Under the pieces are notes generated by a model. That model was not told where the DNA came from, searched no databases, and saw only the letters and a list, made by a program, of their open reading frames with translations. A program made the translations under genes and the position numbers. Of a DNA stretch of 64,000 nucleotides, positions 36,897 through 45,502 are shown one piece after another (the first letter of the stretch is position 1; each line of letters opens with the position of its first letter). The DNA comes from Chryseomicrobium excrementi (lineage in GTDB: Bacteria > Bacillota > Bacilli > Bacillales_A > Planococcaceae), in the NCBI RefSeq assembly GCF_002798305.1, contig NZ_PCGR01000001.1, positions 62,001-126,000 of the forward strand, given 5' to 3'.

Positions 36897-37856
36897 ATGA
36901 CAACAAAACGTTTACTATCCATCATCGGTGTCTCAATTGCGGGACTTATTGTCCTTCTAGTAATTGCGACATCGTGGTATACAGTCGATGAATCCGAGCA
37001 AGCCATCGTCATCACATTTGGAGATGCAGGAGATCCTATCACAGAACCGGGACTAAAATTTAAAATGCCTTGGCCAATCCAACAAGTAGAAAAACTTTCT
37101 AAAGAGACGTTCAGTTTACAGTTTGGCTACCAACAGACGTCAGACGGAGAAATCGTCTCTTATGACGACGAGACCAAGATGATCACAGGAGATGACAACA
37201 TCGTATTAGCAGACTTAGTCGTCCAGTGGCGAATCACGAATCCACGTGACTATCTGTTCAATTCGGAAGATCCACGAGAACTTCTTCACTCGGCTACATC
37301 CGCTTCCATCCGCTCCGTTATCGGAAGTTCTAAGATTGATGACGCGTTGACTTCTGGTAAAGCAGAAATCGAAGCGACAACTCGAGATCTACTTGCAGAC
37401 CTAGTGACGAAATACGATATCGGGATTACAGTATTGTCAGTCAATCTACAAGACGTTGAGCTTCCGAACGAAGAAGTCCGTCAAGCATTTACTGCCGTGC
37501 GAGATGCGGAAGAACAAAAGAACATCAAAGTGAACCAAGCAGGGCGCTATGAGAACCAACGTCTGGGAGAAGCGAACGGGGAAAAAGATGCTATCATCTC
37601 AAATGCTACAGGGGAAAAAATTGCCCGTATCGAGCAAGCACGTGGAGATGTGGCCCTTTTCAATGAACTGTACGAAGAGTATGCGCAGAACAAAGAGATC
37701 ACGCGGGACCGACTGGTTCTCGAGACGTTGGAAGCGGTGCTACCTAATGCGCAGCTCTATATTATGAACGAAAATACGGGCAATATGACTTATTTGCCAC
37801 TTGCAGGATCACGTACAACGCCACCAGTTGCAACGGAAGGGAGCGATAACGAATGA
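36897..37856 (+). CDS. hflK: FtsH modulator HflK (SPFH/band 7)
   Basis: A 319-residue SPFH protein with one N-terminal membrane helix (about 7-25) and an external band-7 domain beginning SWYTVDESEQAIVITFG. The VLSVNLQDVELPNEEVRQAF block is typical of HflK. HflK and HflC assemble a cage around the FtsH protease. GAAAGGGG precedes the ATG at 36897; the longer frame starts inside the preceding terminator. hflC overlaps by four bases. Confidence 0.9.
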   Translation: MTTKRLLSIIGVSIAGLIVLLVIATSWYTVDESEQAIVITFGDAGDPITEPGLKFKMPWPIQQVEKLSKETFSLQFGYQQTSDGEIVSYDDETKMITGDDNIVLADLVVQWRITNPRDYLFNSEDPRELLHSATSASIRSVIGSSKIDDALTSGKAEIEATTRDLLADLVTKYDIGITVLSVNLQDVELPNEEVRQAFTAVRDAEEQKNIKVNQAGRYENQRLGEANGEKDAIISNATGEKIARIEQARGDVALFNELYEEYAQNKEITRDRLVLETLEAVLPNAQLYIMNENTGNMTYLPLAGSRTTPPVATEGSDNE

Positions 37857-38839
37857 CCGAGAAAGATTCCAACTTTGTCTCTCTTGAAGAGCGATTTGCA
37901 CTTAATCAAAAGAAAAAACCAAAAAAGCCTAAAGCAAAATCCGAGTTTGTTCTTGATTGGAAGAAGCACGGCAAAATTATCGGAGGCGTCTTCCTAGCCT
38001 TTGTCCTCATCGTCATTTTCCTGACCAACATGTATGTAGTACGTGAAGGAGAATACAAAATTGTTCGTCAGTTCGGAGAAATCGTCAAAGTCGTTGAAGA
38101 GCCTGGTCTTGGGTTTACCGTTCCATTCGTGCAAAGTACAACAACTGTACCGAAATATTTGATGAACTATGAGATTTCGGAAGCGGAGATCAACACGAAA
38201 GACAAACGCCGTATTATCATTGATAATTACGCTGTTTGGAAAGTGAACAACCCGCAGCAGATGATTGCCAACGCTGGAACGTTAATCAACGCAGAATCTC
38301 GTATGGAAGAATTCATCTACTCAGTCGTTCGTACCGAGCTTGGGCGACTAGATTACTCAGAAATCATCAATGATGAAGATACATCAAGAGGCAGTTTAGG
38401 AGAACAAGTTACGGCTCGAGTGAATGAGTTGCTCGCTGCTGATTCATACGGTATCGAAGTACTTGACGTTCGTATTAAACGTACGGACCTTCCTGTAGAA
38501 AACGAGCAAGCCGTTTACCAAGACATGATTTCTGAGCGTGAGAAGATTGCGCAGAAATTCTTATCTGAAGGAGATGCGGACAAGCGTCGTATCGAAGCAG
38601 AGACGGACCGCCAAGTACGAGAAATCATCGCAAATGCAGAACGAGAAGCTGCTGTCATCATTTCAGAAGGAGAAGCGGAGGCTGCACGCATCTACAACCA
38701 ATCCTTCTCGAAGGATCCTGAGTTCTATAATTTGTACCGCACATTAGAATCCTATAAATCGACAATTGGGGAAGACACGGTCATCATGTTGCCATCAGAT
38801 TCTCCATATGCTCAGATTCTTTCCGGGATTACACCGTAA
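37853..38839 (+). CDS. hflC: FtsH modulator HflC (SPFH/band 7)
   Basis: A 328-residue SPFH protein with a charged, lysine-rich cytoplasmic N-terminus (residues 1-39), a membrane helix at about 40-62, and the band-7 domain starting YVVREGEYKIVRQFGE. VLDVRIKRTDLP and the EGDADKRRIEAETDRQ coiled region are HflC hallmarks. It overlaps hflK (ATGA), and a terminator follows. The pair is not at this place in B. subtilis. Confidence 0.9.
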   Translation: MTEKDSNFVSLEERFALNQKKKPKKPKAKSEFVLDWKKHGKIIGGVFLAFVLIVIFLTNMYVVREGEYKIVRQFGEIVKVVEEPGLGFTVPFVQSTTTVPKYLMNYEISEAEINTKDKRRIIIDNYAVWKVNNPQQMIANAGTLINAESRMEEFIYSVVRTELGRLDYSEIINDEDTSRGSLGEQVTARVNELLAADSYGIEVLDVRIKRTDLPVENEQAVYQDMISEREKIAQKFLSEGDADKRRIEAETDRQVREIIANAEREAAVIISEGEAEAARIYNQSFSKDPEFYNLYRTLESYKSTIGEDTVIMLPSDSPYAQILSGITP

Positions 38840-38848
38840 TGGACCACA

Positions 38849-38888
38849 CCTTGCTTTCAGTCATGGTAAACTGAAAGCAAGGTTTTTT
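38849..38888 (+). terminator. Terminator after hflC
   Basis: CCTTGCTTTCAGT-catggtaa-ACTGAAAGCAAGG with six Ts. Confidence 0.92.
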
Positions 38889-38911
38889 CGTTCAAAAAAG
38901 GAGTGACAGAT

Positions 38912-41539
38912 GTGTCAAAACAAAAAGTAGTCTTAGTGGATGGGAACAGTTTGGCGTACCGTGCCTTCTTCGCCTTACCACTTTTAACAAACGAACAGGG
39001 CATCCATACAAACGCCACTTACGGATTTACGATGATGCTTCAGAAAATCGTAGAAGAAGAACAACCGACTCATATGTTAATCGCATGGGATGCGGGGAAA
39101 ACGACATTCCGTCATGCGACGTTCTCTGAATATAAAGGAGGTCGCCAAAAGACACCACCTGAGCTTTCCGAGCAATTTACTTACATTCGCCAATTAGTTG
39201 AAGCGTATCAGATTCCTCAGTATGAGCTTGATCAATACGAAGCTGATGATATTATTGGTACCTTGTCGAAGCAAGCAGAAGCACAAGGTATTGAGACCGT
39301 CGTCATCAGTGGAGATAAAGATTTGACGCAGCTCGCAAGCTCACTTACAACCGTTCAAATCACACGAAAAGGCATCACAGATCTCGAGCACTATACACCC
39401 GAACATATCCAGGAAAAATACGGTCTGACACCACTTCAAATCATCGACATGAAAGGACTAATGGGAGACGCATCCGATAACATCCCAGGAGTTCCGGGTG
39501 TTGGAGAGAAAACGGCTATCAAGCTGTTGACTGCTTATGAAACCGTCGAAGGCGTGTACGCACATATGGACGATATGAAAGCGTCGAAGATGAAAGAAAA
39601 GCTTGTGGCAAACGAAGAGCTTGCGCATATTAGCAAGCAGCTCGCTACGATTGAACGGGATGCACCGATAGCAGTGAATCTGGATTCGATTCCGTACCCG
39701 GGTCCGGATATGGAAAAAGTCCATACGATCTGGCAGCAGCTTCAGTTTAAAACGCTACTTGAAAAATCGGCGTTCCAATCGGACACAAAAGAATTGGCCG
39801 AAGTTTCCTATGAAGTCGTGACAGAGTGGAAGTCAGAGCACTTTGAACAAGACATGGCCCTTCATGTTGAACTGTATGATGACCATTACCACACAACGGA
39901 TATTTTAGCTGTTGGGATTGTGGGGGAAAAAGGCCAGTACGTCATGGAAGGAAACGCTGCGTTTTCAGATCCTTTATTTAAGGCATGGCTAGAAGACGAG
40001 ACGAAGTCGAAACGTTGCTATGACGTCAAAGCGTTCCAAGCAGTGGCTAAACGTTTCGGTTGTGAGTTAAAAGGGGCAAGTTTTGATCTTCTTCTTGCAG
40101 CGTATATTTCCGATCCTTCAATGTCTTCTTCACAAGACCTCGCATCACTTGCGCGTCACTTCGGTCACGGGGAGGTTGATGATGACGAAGCTCTTTACGG
40201 GAAAGGAGCGAAGAAGAAAGCTCCAGAAGGAGACGTGCTGTTTGAACATGTAATCCGAAAAGCTACTGCTGTTTGGAAGCTTAAAGATGTTGTTGAATCT
40301 AAACTGAAAGAGACCGAACAGTACGACCTCTATCACAATCTCGAATTGCCACTTGCGAGTGTATTAGGAGAGATGGAATCGTTCGGAGTTCGAGTGGACC
40401 GAGAGACTCTAAAGAAGATGGGTGTAGAGCTTCGAGGGCGTCTAGAGCAAATCGAGAAGCGCATCCATGAGATGGCGGGGGAAGATTTCAATATCAATTC
40501 ACCGAAGCAGCTGGGTGTTATCTTATTTGAAAAGTTAGGCTTACCGGCTATCAAGAAGACCAAGACGGGCTATTCAACTGCTGCCGATGTTCTTGAAAAA
40601 CTGCAAGGGCAGCATGAGATCATTTCGGAAATCTTGTTATATCGTCAACTTGGTAAGCTGCAGTCGACGTATATTGAGGGGTTACTGAAAGAAATTCACG
40701 AAGATGGAAAAGTGCATACGCGCTACCAACAAGCGCTGACGTCTACCGGCCGGTTGAGTTCGATCAATCCGAACTTGCAAAATATTCCGATTCGTATCGA
40801 AGAAGGGCGCAAGATTCGTCAGGCATTTGTACCTTCTGAAGATGGTTGGGTATTGTTCGCAGCCGATTATTCTCAGATTGAGCTTCGCGTCATGGCGCAT
40901 ATGTCTCAAGACGAAAAACTGGTCCGTGCCTTCCAGGAAGACCGAGATATTCATACGCAAACAGCGATGGATGTGTTTGGGGTCAAAGCTGAAGAAGTCA
41001 CATCTAACATGCGTCGAGCTGCAAAAGCCGTCAATTTTGGGATTATTTATGGAATCAGTGATTACGGTTTGTCGCAGAGTCTTTCCATTACTCGAAAAGA
41101 AGCGGCTACATTCATCGACAACTATTTGACGAGCTTCCCAGGTGTCAAAGAGTTTATGGACAACGCGATTGCTGAAGCGAAAAAGCACGGCTTTGTCACG
41201 ACCATCATGAACCGTCGTCGCTACTTGCCAGAAATCACAAGCTCGAACTTCAACCTTCGAGGATTTGCAGAGCGGACAGCCATGAATACACCGATTCAAG
41301 GTAGTGCTGCCGACATCATCAAAAAAGCGATGATTGACATGGACCGAGAAATTGAAGAACGCGGCTTGAAGACGAAGATGTTATTACAAGTTCACGATGA
41401 ACTGATCTTTGAAGTCCCAGTGGACGAGCTCGAGACGATTGAAAAGCTCGTGCCTCACGTTATGGAACATGCCGTAGAACTATCGGTACCACTGAAAGTA
41501 GATTTTGCACACGGTAAGACATGGTACGAAACGAAATAA
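38912..41539 (+). CDS. polA: DNA polymerase I
   Basis: An 875-residue repair and Okazaki-fragment polymerase. The N-terminal 5'-3' exonuclease (1-~290) holds DADD-like YEADDIIGTL and GVPGVGEKTA. The middle 3'-5' exonuclease-like domain lacks the catalytic acids (the DxE position reads HVELYDD), as in other Bacillus PolA proteins, so it should not proofread. The polymerase motifs are DYSQIELRVMAH, RRAAKAVNFGIIYG and QVHDELIFE. The GTG at 38912 has AAAAGGAG 8 bases before; the GTG at 38903 overlaps that site. It forms an operon with mutM and coaE. Confidence 0.95.
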   Translation: MSKQKVVLVDGNSLAYRAFFALPLLTNEQGIHTNATYGFTMMLQKIVEEEQPTHMLIAWDAGKTTFRHATFSEYKGGRQKTPPELSEQFTYIRQLVEAYQIPQYELDQYEADDIIGTLSKQAEAQGIETVVISGDKDLTQLASSLTTVQITRKGITDLEHYTPEHIQEKYGLTPLQIIDMKGLMGDASDNIPGVPGVGEKTAIKLLTAYETVEGVYAHMDDMKASKMKEKLVANEELAHISKQLATIERDAPIAVNLDSIPYPGPDMEKVHTIWQQLQFKTLLEKSAFQSDTKELAEVSYEVVTEWKSEHFEQDMALHVELYDDHYHTTDILAVGIVGEKGQYVMEGNAAFSDPLFKAWLEDETKSKRCYDVKAFQAVAKRFGCELKGASFDLLLAAYISDPSMSSSQDLASLARHFGHGEVDDDEALYGKGAKKKAPEGDVLFEHVIRKATAVWKLKDVVESKLKETEQYDLYHNLELPLASVLGEMESFGVRVDRETLKKMGVELRGRLEQIEKRIHEMAGEDFNINSPKQLGVILFEKLGLPAIKKTKTGYSTAADVLEKLQGQHEIISEILLYRQLGKLQSTYIEGLLKEIHEDGKVHTRYQQALTSTGRLSSINPNLQNIPIRIEEGRKIRQAFVPSEDGWVLFAADYSQIELRVMAHMSQDEKLVRAFQEDRDIHTQTAMDVFGVKAEEVTSNMRRAAKAVNFGIIYGISDYGLSQSLSITRKEAATFIDNYLTSFPGVKEFMDNAIAEAKKHGFVTTIMNRRRYLPEITSSNFNLRGFAERTAMNTPIQGSAADIIKKAMIDMDREIEERGLKTKMLLQVHDELIFEVPVDELETIEKLVPHVMEHAVELSVPLKVDFAHGKTWYETK

Positions 41540-41551
41540 GGAGGGATTTGA

Positions 41552-42424
41552 ATGCCTGAACTACCAGAAGTAGAAGGCGTCGTCGAATCCTTGAGACCGT
41601 ATATTGTTGGAAAAACGATTGAGAAGATTCATGTATCTGATCAGTTAGTGACCAGTCACGAAGCAGGGAAGCAAGCCATTATCAAAGGGCTTGCTCCTGC
41701 TGCTTTTTCTGAAGCGGTGCAAGGGTTTCAAATCAAACAACTGACGCGCCGCTCGAAATATATGTTTTTTGAACTAGAACACGAGGGACAGCGCGCTTGG
41801 ATGGTTGGACATCTCGGAATGACGGGAGCCTGGTTCCCTGTGAACACTTTAGATGACATCACAGAAGCCAAGTTTCGCAATCACATTCACGTGATCTTTA
41901 CATTAGATGATGGGTCGACACTCGTGTATTCAGATATTCGACGATTCGGAGAGCTGCGTTTTTTACATGAGCTTCACGATCATCCGCCGCTTCTCGCAAT
42001 GGCACCAGAGCCGTTTACAGAGGAAGGCCTTGCACATTATTTGGAGATGGCAGAACTGCCAAAGTATAAGACCAAACCTATTAAAGCGTTTATCATGGAT
42101 GGCCATGTGATTTCAGGATGCGGAAACATCTATGCGACAGAAGCATTATTTCGAATGAAGATTCATCCAAATCGCCAAGTGGCTCGTATCTCAAAAAAAC
42201 GCAAAATCGAGTTGTATCAAGCGATTGTTGACGTGTTGAAAGAAAGTATCGAACGGGGAGGAAGTAGCATCTCCGACTACCGGAATGTCAATGGTGGTGC
42301 TGGAAACATGCAGCATTTTTTGAAGATGTACGGGAAGAAGCAGTGCCCAACTTGTGGGACAGAAACAAAGCAGATGGTTATAGGAGGCCGAACGTCTACC
42401 TACTGTCCAGTATGTCAAAAATAG
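41552..42424 (+). CDS. mutM: Formamidopyrimidine-DNA glycosylase
   Basis: A 290-residue base-excision enzyme removing 8-oxoguanine and formamidopyrimidines. The mature N-terminus PELPEVEGV supplies catalytic Pro2 and Glu3; the helix-two-turn-helix lies around KPIKAFIMDGHVISGCGNIYA; a zinc finger CPTCG...CPVCQ closes the protein. GGAGGG precedes the ATG. Confidence 0.96.
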   Translation: MPELPEVEGVVESLRPYIVGKTIEKIHVSDQLVTSHEAGKQAIIKGLAPAAFSEAVQGFQIKQLTRRSKYMFFELEHEGQRAWMVGHLGMTGAWFPVNTLDDITEAKFRNHIHVIFTLDDGSTLVYSDIRRFGELRFLHELHDHPPLLAMAPEPFTEEGLAHYLEMAELPKYKTKPIKAFIMDGHVISGCGNIYATEALFRMKIHPNRQVARISKKRKIELYQAIVDVLKESIERGGSSISDYRNVNGGAGNMQHFLKMYGKKQCPTCGTETKQMVIGGRTSTYCPVCQK

Positions 42425-42433
42425 GAGGTCACT

Positions 42434-43036
42434 ATGATCATTGGATTAACTGGGAGTATAGCAACTGGTAAAAGTACTGTTGCGAATCGTTTTAAAGAGC
42501 ATGGGATTCCGGTAGTCGATGCCGATCTGATTGCAAGACAAGTAGTGGAGCCAGGAACAGCTACTCTCCAAAAAATCAAAGAAGCTTTTGGTGAAGACGC
42601 GCTTTTAGCTGATGGCACGATGAATCGGGAAGAGATTGGTCGTCAAATTTTTGGGAACGAAGAAAAGCGAAAAGTTTTGAACGGAATCATCCATCCCGCT
42701 ATTCGTCAGGAGATGCTGCGTCAAAAAGATGTCTATGTTGCGCAGGGAGAAAAAATCGTTATTTTAGATATCCCCCTGTTATTTGAAAGCAAGTTAGAGC
42801 ATTTCGTAGAACACATTGTAGTCGTAGGAACGACACCGGAAATCCAAAAACAGCGCTTGATGGCACGAAATGATTTCACAGAGCGACAAGCAGAGGAACG
42901 AATTGCATCTCAAATTCCCATCACCGATAAAATGGAGTGGGCGGATGATGTCATTCAAAATGACGGCACATTAGATGAGTTGTACGGACAAGTAGATTCC
43001 CTTGTAGCAGAATGGAAACAGGCACTGTCAGAATAA
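42434..43036 (+). CDS. coaE: Dephospho-CoA kinase
   Basis: A 200-residue kinase for the last step of CoA synthesis. The P-loop GLTGSIATGKST is at residues 4-15, with DADLIARQVV and LDIPLLFE further on. It lies 9 bases after mutM. ytaF, present between these genes in B. subtilis, is absent. Confidence 0.94.
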   Translation: MIIGLTGSIATGKSTVANRFKEHGIPVVDADLIARQVVEPGTATLQKIKEAFGEDALLADGTMNREEIGRQIFGNEEKRKVLNGIIHPAIRQEMLRQKDVYVAQGEKIVILDIPLLFESKLEHFVEHIVVVGTTPEIQKQRLMARNDFTERQAEERIASQIPITDKMEWADDVIQNDGTLDELYGQVDSLVAEWKQALSE

Positions 43037-43083
43037 TGGAACTTTTATTTGTGTCACATATTAGCGTACCAGATAGACTTTAA

Positions 43084-43094
43084 TGTGTTATACT
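43084..43094 (+). promoter_or_regulatory. CcpN-type operator overlapping the gapB -10 box
   Basis: TGTGTTATACT fits the CcpN consensus TRTGHYATAYW at every position and includes a -10-like TATACT. CcpN represses gapB and pckA on glycolytic carbon in B. subtilis. Confidence 0.72.
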
Positions 43095-43114
43095 AATTGC
43101 ATATTAAGTGAATT

Positions 43115-43125
43115 AGTATCACATA
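43115..43125 (-). promoter_or_regulatory. Second CcpN-like box, inverted
   Basis: The minus strand reads TATGTGATACT, one mismatch from TRTGHYATAYW. It lies 20 bases downstream of the first box in the opposite orientation, just before the gapB ribosome site. Confidence 0.55.
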
Positions 43126-43147
43126 GTTAACAGGAGGAACGGTATTT

Positions 43148-44167
43148 ATGACAGCTTCTATTGCGATTAATGGTTTTGGACGAATTGGACGCATGGTGTT
43201 TCGCCAGGCGATTATGAAAGACGATCTTTCGATTGTGGCAATCAATGCTAGTTATCCAGTGGATACTTTGGCTCATTTGATCCGTTACGATTCCGTACAC
43301 GGTAAATTTGAAGGTGAAGTAGAGACAGCTGAGAACGCTCTTATCGTAAATGGTAAGCGCATTCAAATCGTAAGCGAACGCAACCCAGCTGCACTACCTT
43401 GGAAAGAATTAGGTGTAGATATCGTGATCGAAGCCACTGGAAAGTTCAATGAACGTTCAGGCGCCGCGCTTCATCTTGAAGCAGGAGCTAAGAAAGTCAT
43501 TTTGACTGCTCCAGGAAAGAACGAAGACATCACTGTGGTTCTTGGAGTCAATGATGACCAACTAGATCTCGAAAAACATGACGTCATCTCGAACGCAAGC
43601 TGCACAACCAACTGTTTAGCTCCTGTAGCAAAAGTGTTAAACGATGAATTCGGTATCGTCAACGGATTGATGACTACGGTTCATGCGTATACAAACGACC
43701 AAAACAACTTAGACAACCCGCACAAAGATCTTCGTCGTGCGCGCGCATGTGCACAGTCGATTATTCCGACATCTACTGGTGCTGCGAAAGCATTGACATT
43801 GGTGCTTCCTGAGTTGAAAGGTAAAATGCACGGGATGGCTCTTCGCGTCCCAACACCAAACGTTTCTTTAGTAGACTTAGTTGTTGACTTAGAACGCGAC
43901 GTGACGGCAGAAGATGTGAACTTGGCATTTGAAAAAGCAGCTTCAGGTTCCATGAAAGGTATCTTAGCAATCACTCAAGATCCATTAGTTTCTATCGATT
44001 TCAACACGACAACTGTTTCTGCAACAGTGGACGGCTTGACGACAATGGTAATTGGTGACCGCAAAGTGAAAGTTCTTGCTTGGTACGACAACGAGTGGGG
44101 CTACTCAGCTCGCGTAGTGGACTTGACTCAGAAAGTTGCGAAATCACTAGAAGCAATTACTGCATAA
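43148..44167 (+). CDS. gapB: Glyceraldehyde-3-phosphate dehydrogenase, gluconeogenic GapB type
   Basis: A 339-residue enzyme with catalytic Cys152 in SNASCTTNC. Two features favour GapB: the fingerprint helix ends AINASYPVDTLAHLIRYD, with no aspartate in the position that enforces NAD use, and the gene is followed by speD as in B. subtilis. GapB runs in the gluconeogenic direction and prefers NADP. CcpN-type boxes upstream agree. AGGAGG precedes the ATG. Confidence 0.94.
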   Translation: MTASIAINGFGRIGRMVFRQAIMKDDLSIVAINASYPVDTLAHLIRYDSVHGKFEGEVETAENALIVNGKRIQIVSERNPAALPWKELGVDIVIEATGKFNERSGAALHLEAGAKKVILTAPGKNEDITVVLGVNDDQLDLEKHDVISNASCTTNCLAPVAKVLNDEFGIVNGLMTTVHAYTNDQNNLDNPHKDLRRARACAQSIIPTSTGAAKALTLVLPELKGKMHGMALRVPTPNVSLVDLVVDLERDVTAEDVNLAFEKAASGSMKGILAITQDPLVSIDFNTTTVSATVDGLTTMVIGDRKVKVLAWYDNEWGYSARVVDLTQKVAKSLEAITA

Positions 44168-44177
44168 GTTAGATGTG

Positions 44178-44206
44178 AAAGGCGCCCATTGTGGCGCCTT
44201 TTTTTG
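44178..44206 (+). terminator. Terminator after gapB
   Basis: AAAGGCGCC-cattgt-GGCGCCTTTTTTT. Confidence 0.92.
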
Positions 44207-44243
44207 TGCGCGGTTGGCTGAGCGAGCGTTCATCGACAATTAC

Positions 44244-44307
44244 GAGGATTTATTCTGCAAATCTCGGATTTTATTCTACAAATTCGAAGATTTATTCTAC
44301 AATTTTC
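44244..44307 (+). repeat. Degenerate ~21-bp tandem repeat, array 1
   Basis: Three adjoining units of the type GGATTTATTCTGCAAATCTC, GGATTTTATTCTACAAATTC and AGATTTATTCTACAATTTTC. The core GATTTATTCTRCAA recurs with changes in the array at 55294. Confidence 0.7.
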
Positions 44308-44402
44308 AAACTTTCTTCGACCGAAGTAATTTATTCGATACTAATTTTGAAACTTCGCAGGAAAGCCTGAACAGAGAGTACAGAGCTCCTTTTAAAATTG
44401 TG

Positions 44403-44431
44403 TTGCATTTTATGTCGGATGTTCGTATAAT
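44403..44431 (+). promoter_or_regulatory. speD promoter
   Basis: TTGCAT (44403-44408), 17 bases, perfect TATAAT (44426-44431). It implies a leader of about 105 bases. Confidence 0.72.
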
Positions 44432-44460
44432 GAAAATCGTGCCAAAAGCACCGGCTACTT

Positions 44461-44543
44461 AAAGGGTTAGGACCTCTCTGGACTAACTTTCCCCCGTGGT
44501 AGTCACTTTGATTAAAAATTCCAGTCAAAGGGGGAAACGGACA
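44461..44543 (+). promoter_or_regulatory. Structured speD leader, possible cis-regulatory RNA
   Basis: Two hairpins are visible. The first pairs GTTAG (44466) with CTAAC (44483) around an inner CC/GG. The second pairs TTTCCCCC (44488-44495) with GGGGGAAA (44530-44537) and, inside, CTTTGA (44506) with TCAAAG (44525). The right arm of the second hairpin is the speD ribosome-binding site, so folding would block translation. I cannot match it to a named RNA family. Confidence 0.5.
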
Positions 44544-44918
44544 TTGGAAACAATGGGACGTCACATCATTGCTGAGCTGTGGGAATGCGATTTCGACAAA
44601 TTGAACGACGTGAACTTCATTGAACAAACTTTCGTAGATGCTGCGCTAAAATCTGGTGCGGAAGTACGCGAAGTTGCGTTTCATAAATTTGCACCTCAAG
44701 GTGTAAGTGGAGTGGTCATCATTTCAGAATCACATTTAACGATTCACAGCTTTCCAGAGCATGGATACGCGAGTATCGATGTATACACATGCGGTGACCT
44801 GGATCCAACAATTGCAGCCAATTATATCGCCGAGGCACTTCACGCTAAAACGCGTGAGTTGATGGAGCTTCCACGTGGTATGGGCCCAGTTGCAGCAAAA
44901 TCATTACAAACGGTTTAA
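44544..44918 (+). CDS. speD: S-adenosylmethionine decarboxylase proenzyme
   Basis: A 124-residue short bacterial SpeD that makes decarboxylated SAM for spermidine synthesis. The self-cleavage site is [14 protein letters not shown]: cleavage between Glu62 and Ser63 leaves a pyruvoyl group on the alpha chain. The sequence is nearly identical to B. subtilis SpeD through [15 protein letters not shown]. Translation is taken to begin at TTG 44544 (LETMGRH, as in homologues) because AAAGGGGG lies about 9 bases before; ATG 44553 is the alternative. Confidence 0.93.
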   Translation: METMGRHIIAELWECDFDKLNDVNFIEQTFVDAALKSGAEVREVAFHKFAPQGVSGVVIISESHLTIHSFPEHGYASIDVYTCGDLDPTIAANYIAEALHAKTRELMELPRGMGPVAAKSLQTV

Positions 44919-44924
44919 AATTAC

Positions 44925-44952
44925 AGCAGAGGGGAATCTCCCTCTGCTTTTT
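44925..44952 (+). terminator. Terminator after speD
   Basis: AGCAGAGGG-gaatct-CCCTCTGCTTTTT. Confidence 0.9.
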
Positions 44953-45019
44953 CTATGGGTGCAGAAGTGCCCTAACTTTAGTATAATGAATGAAATACGA
45001 GCATATAGGAGCGTTAATT

Positions 45020-45487
45020 ATGAGATGTCCTTCCTGCCAATACAATGGCACGAAAGTAGTCGATTCACGACCGGTCGATGAAAACAAGTCCATACGAAGA
45101 AGACGCGAATGTGAACAATGTGGGTTTCGCTTTACGACGTTTGAAAAAGTAGAAGAGACGCCACTGATCGTGGTCAAAAAAGATGGCTCACGAGAAGAGT
45201 TCAGTCGCGAAAAAATGCTGCGTGGATTGATTCGTGCGTGTGAAAAACGCCCAGTCACTCTAGAACAGTTAGAAGAAGTCGTGTTCTCGATTGAAAAAGA
45301 ACTGCGCCGTACAGGCAATTCCGAAGTGAAGTCAGAGCATGTCGGAGAACAAGTGATGGAGAAACTTGCTGCAGTCGACGAAGTCGCCTATGTTCGCTTC
45401 GCATCTGTGTACCGCCAATTCAAAGATATCAATGTATTTATGGAAGAAGTAAGAGAGTTATTAAAACGTAACCCTTCTTCACACTAG
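45020..45487 (+). CDS. nrdR: Transcriptional repressor NrdR
   Basis: A 155-residue repressor of ribonucleotide reductase genes. A zinc ribbon (Cys3, Cys6, Cys31, Cys34; CPSC and CEQCG) precedes an ATP-cone domain (about 49-139) that senses d[23 protein letters not shown] is diagnostic. The ATG at 45020 has AGGAG upstream. dnaB-dnaI follow closely, the conserved Bacillales replication-initiation cluster. Confidence 0.95.
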   Translation: MRCPSCQYNGTKVVDSRPVDENKSIRRRRECEQCGFRFTTFEKVEETPLIVVKKDGSREEFSREKMLRGLIRACEKRPVTLEQLEEVVFSIEKELRRTGNSEVKSEHVGEQVMEKLAAVDEVAYVRFASVYRQFKDINVFMEEVRELLKRNPSSH

Positions 45488-45502
45488 AAAGGATGAGAGC
45501 AG

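Larger units (their letters stand above)
44168..44543. other. gapB-speD intergenic region
   Basis: Without genes for 376 bp. In order it holds the gapB terminator, a degenerate tandem repeat, the speD promoter and the structured speD leader. An open frame through the repeat region has no ribosome site and is not credited. Confidence 0.8.

Noticed and set aside
40682-41299. 205-codon open frame on the minus strand inside polA
   Set aside because: It lies wholly within conserved polymerase motifs of polA, has no ribosome site and translates to no recognisable domain; it is a shadow of the real gene.
44175-44462. 95-codon frame between gapB and speD
   Set aside because: It begins in the gapB terminator, runs through the tandem repeat and the speD promoter, and has low-complexity F/Y/N-rich translation.
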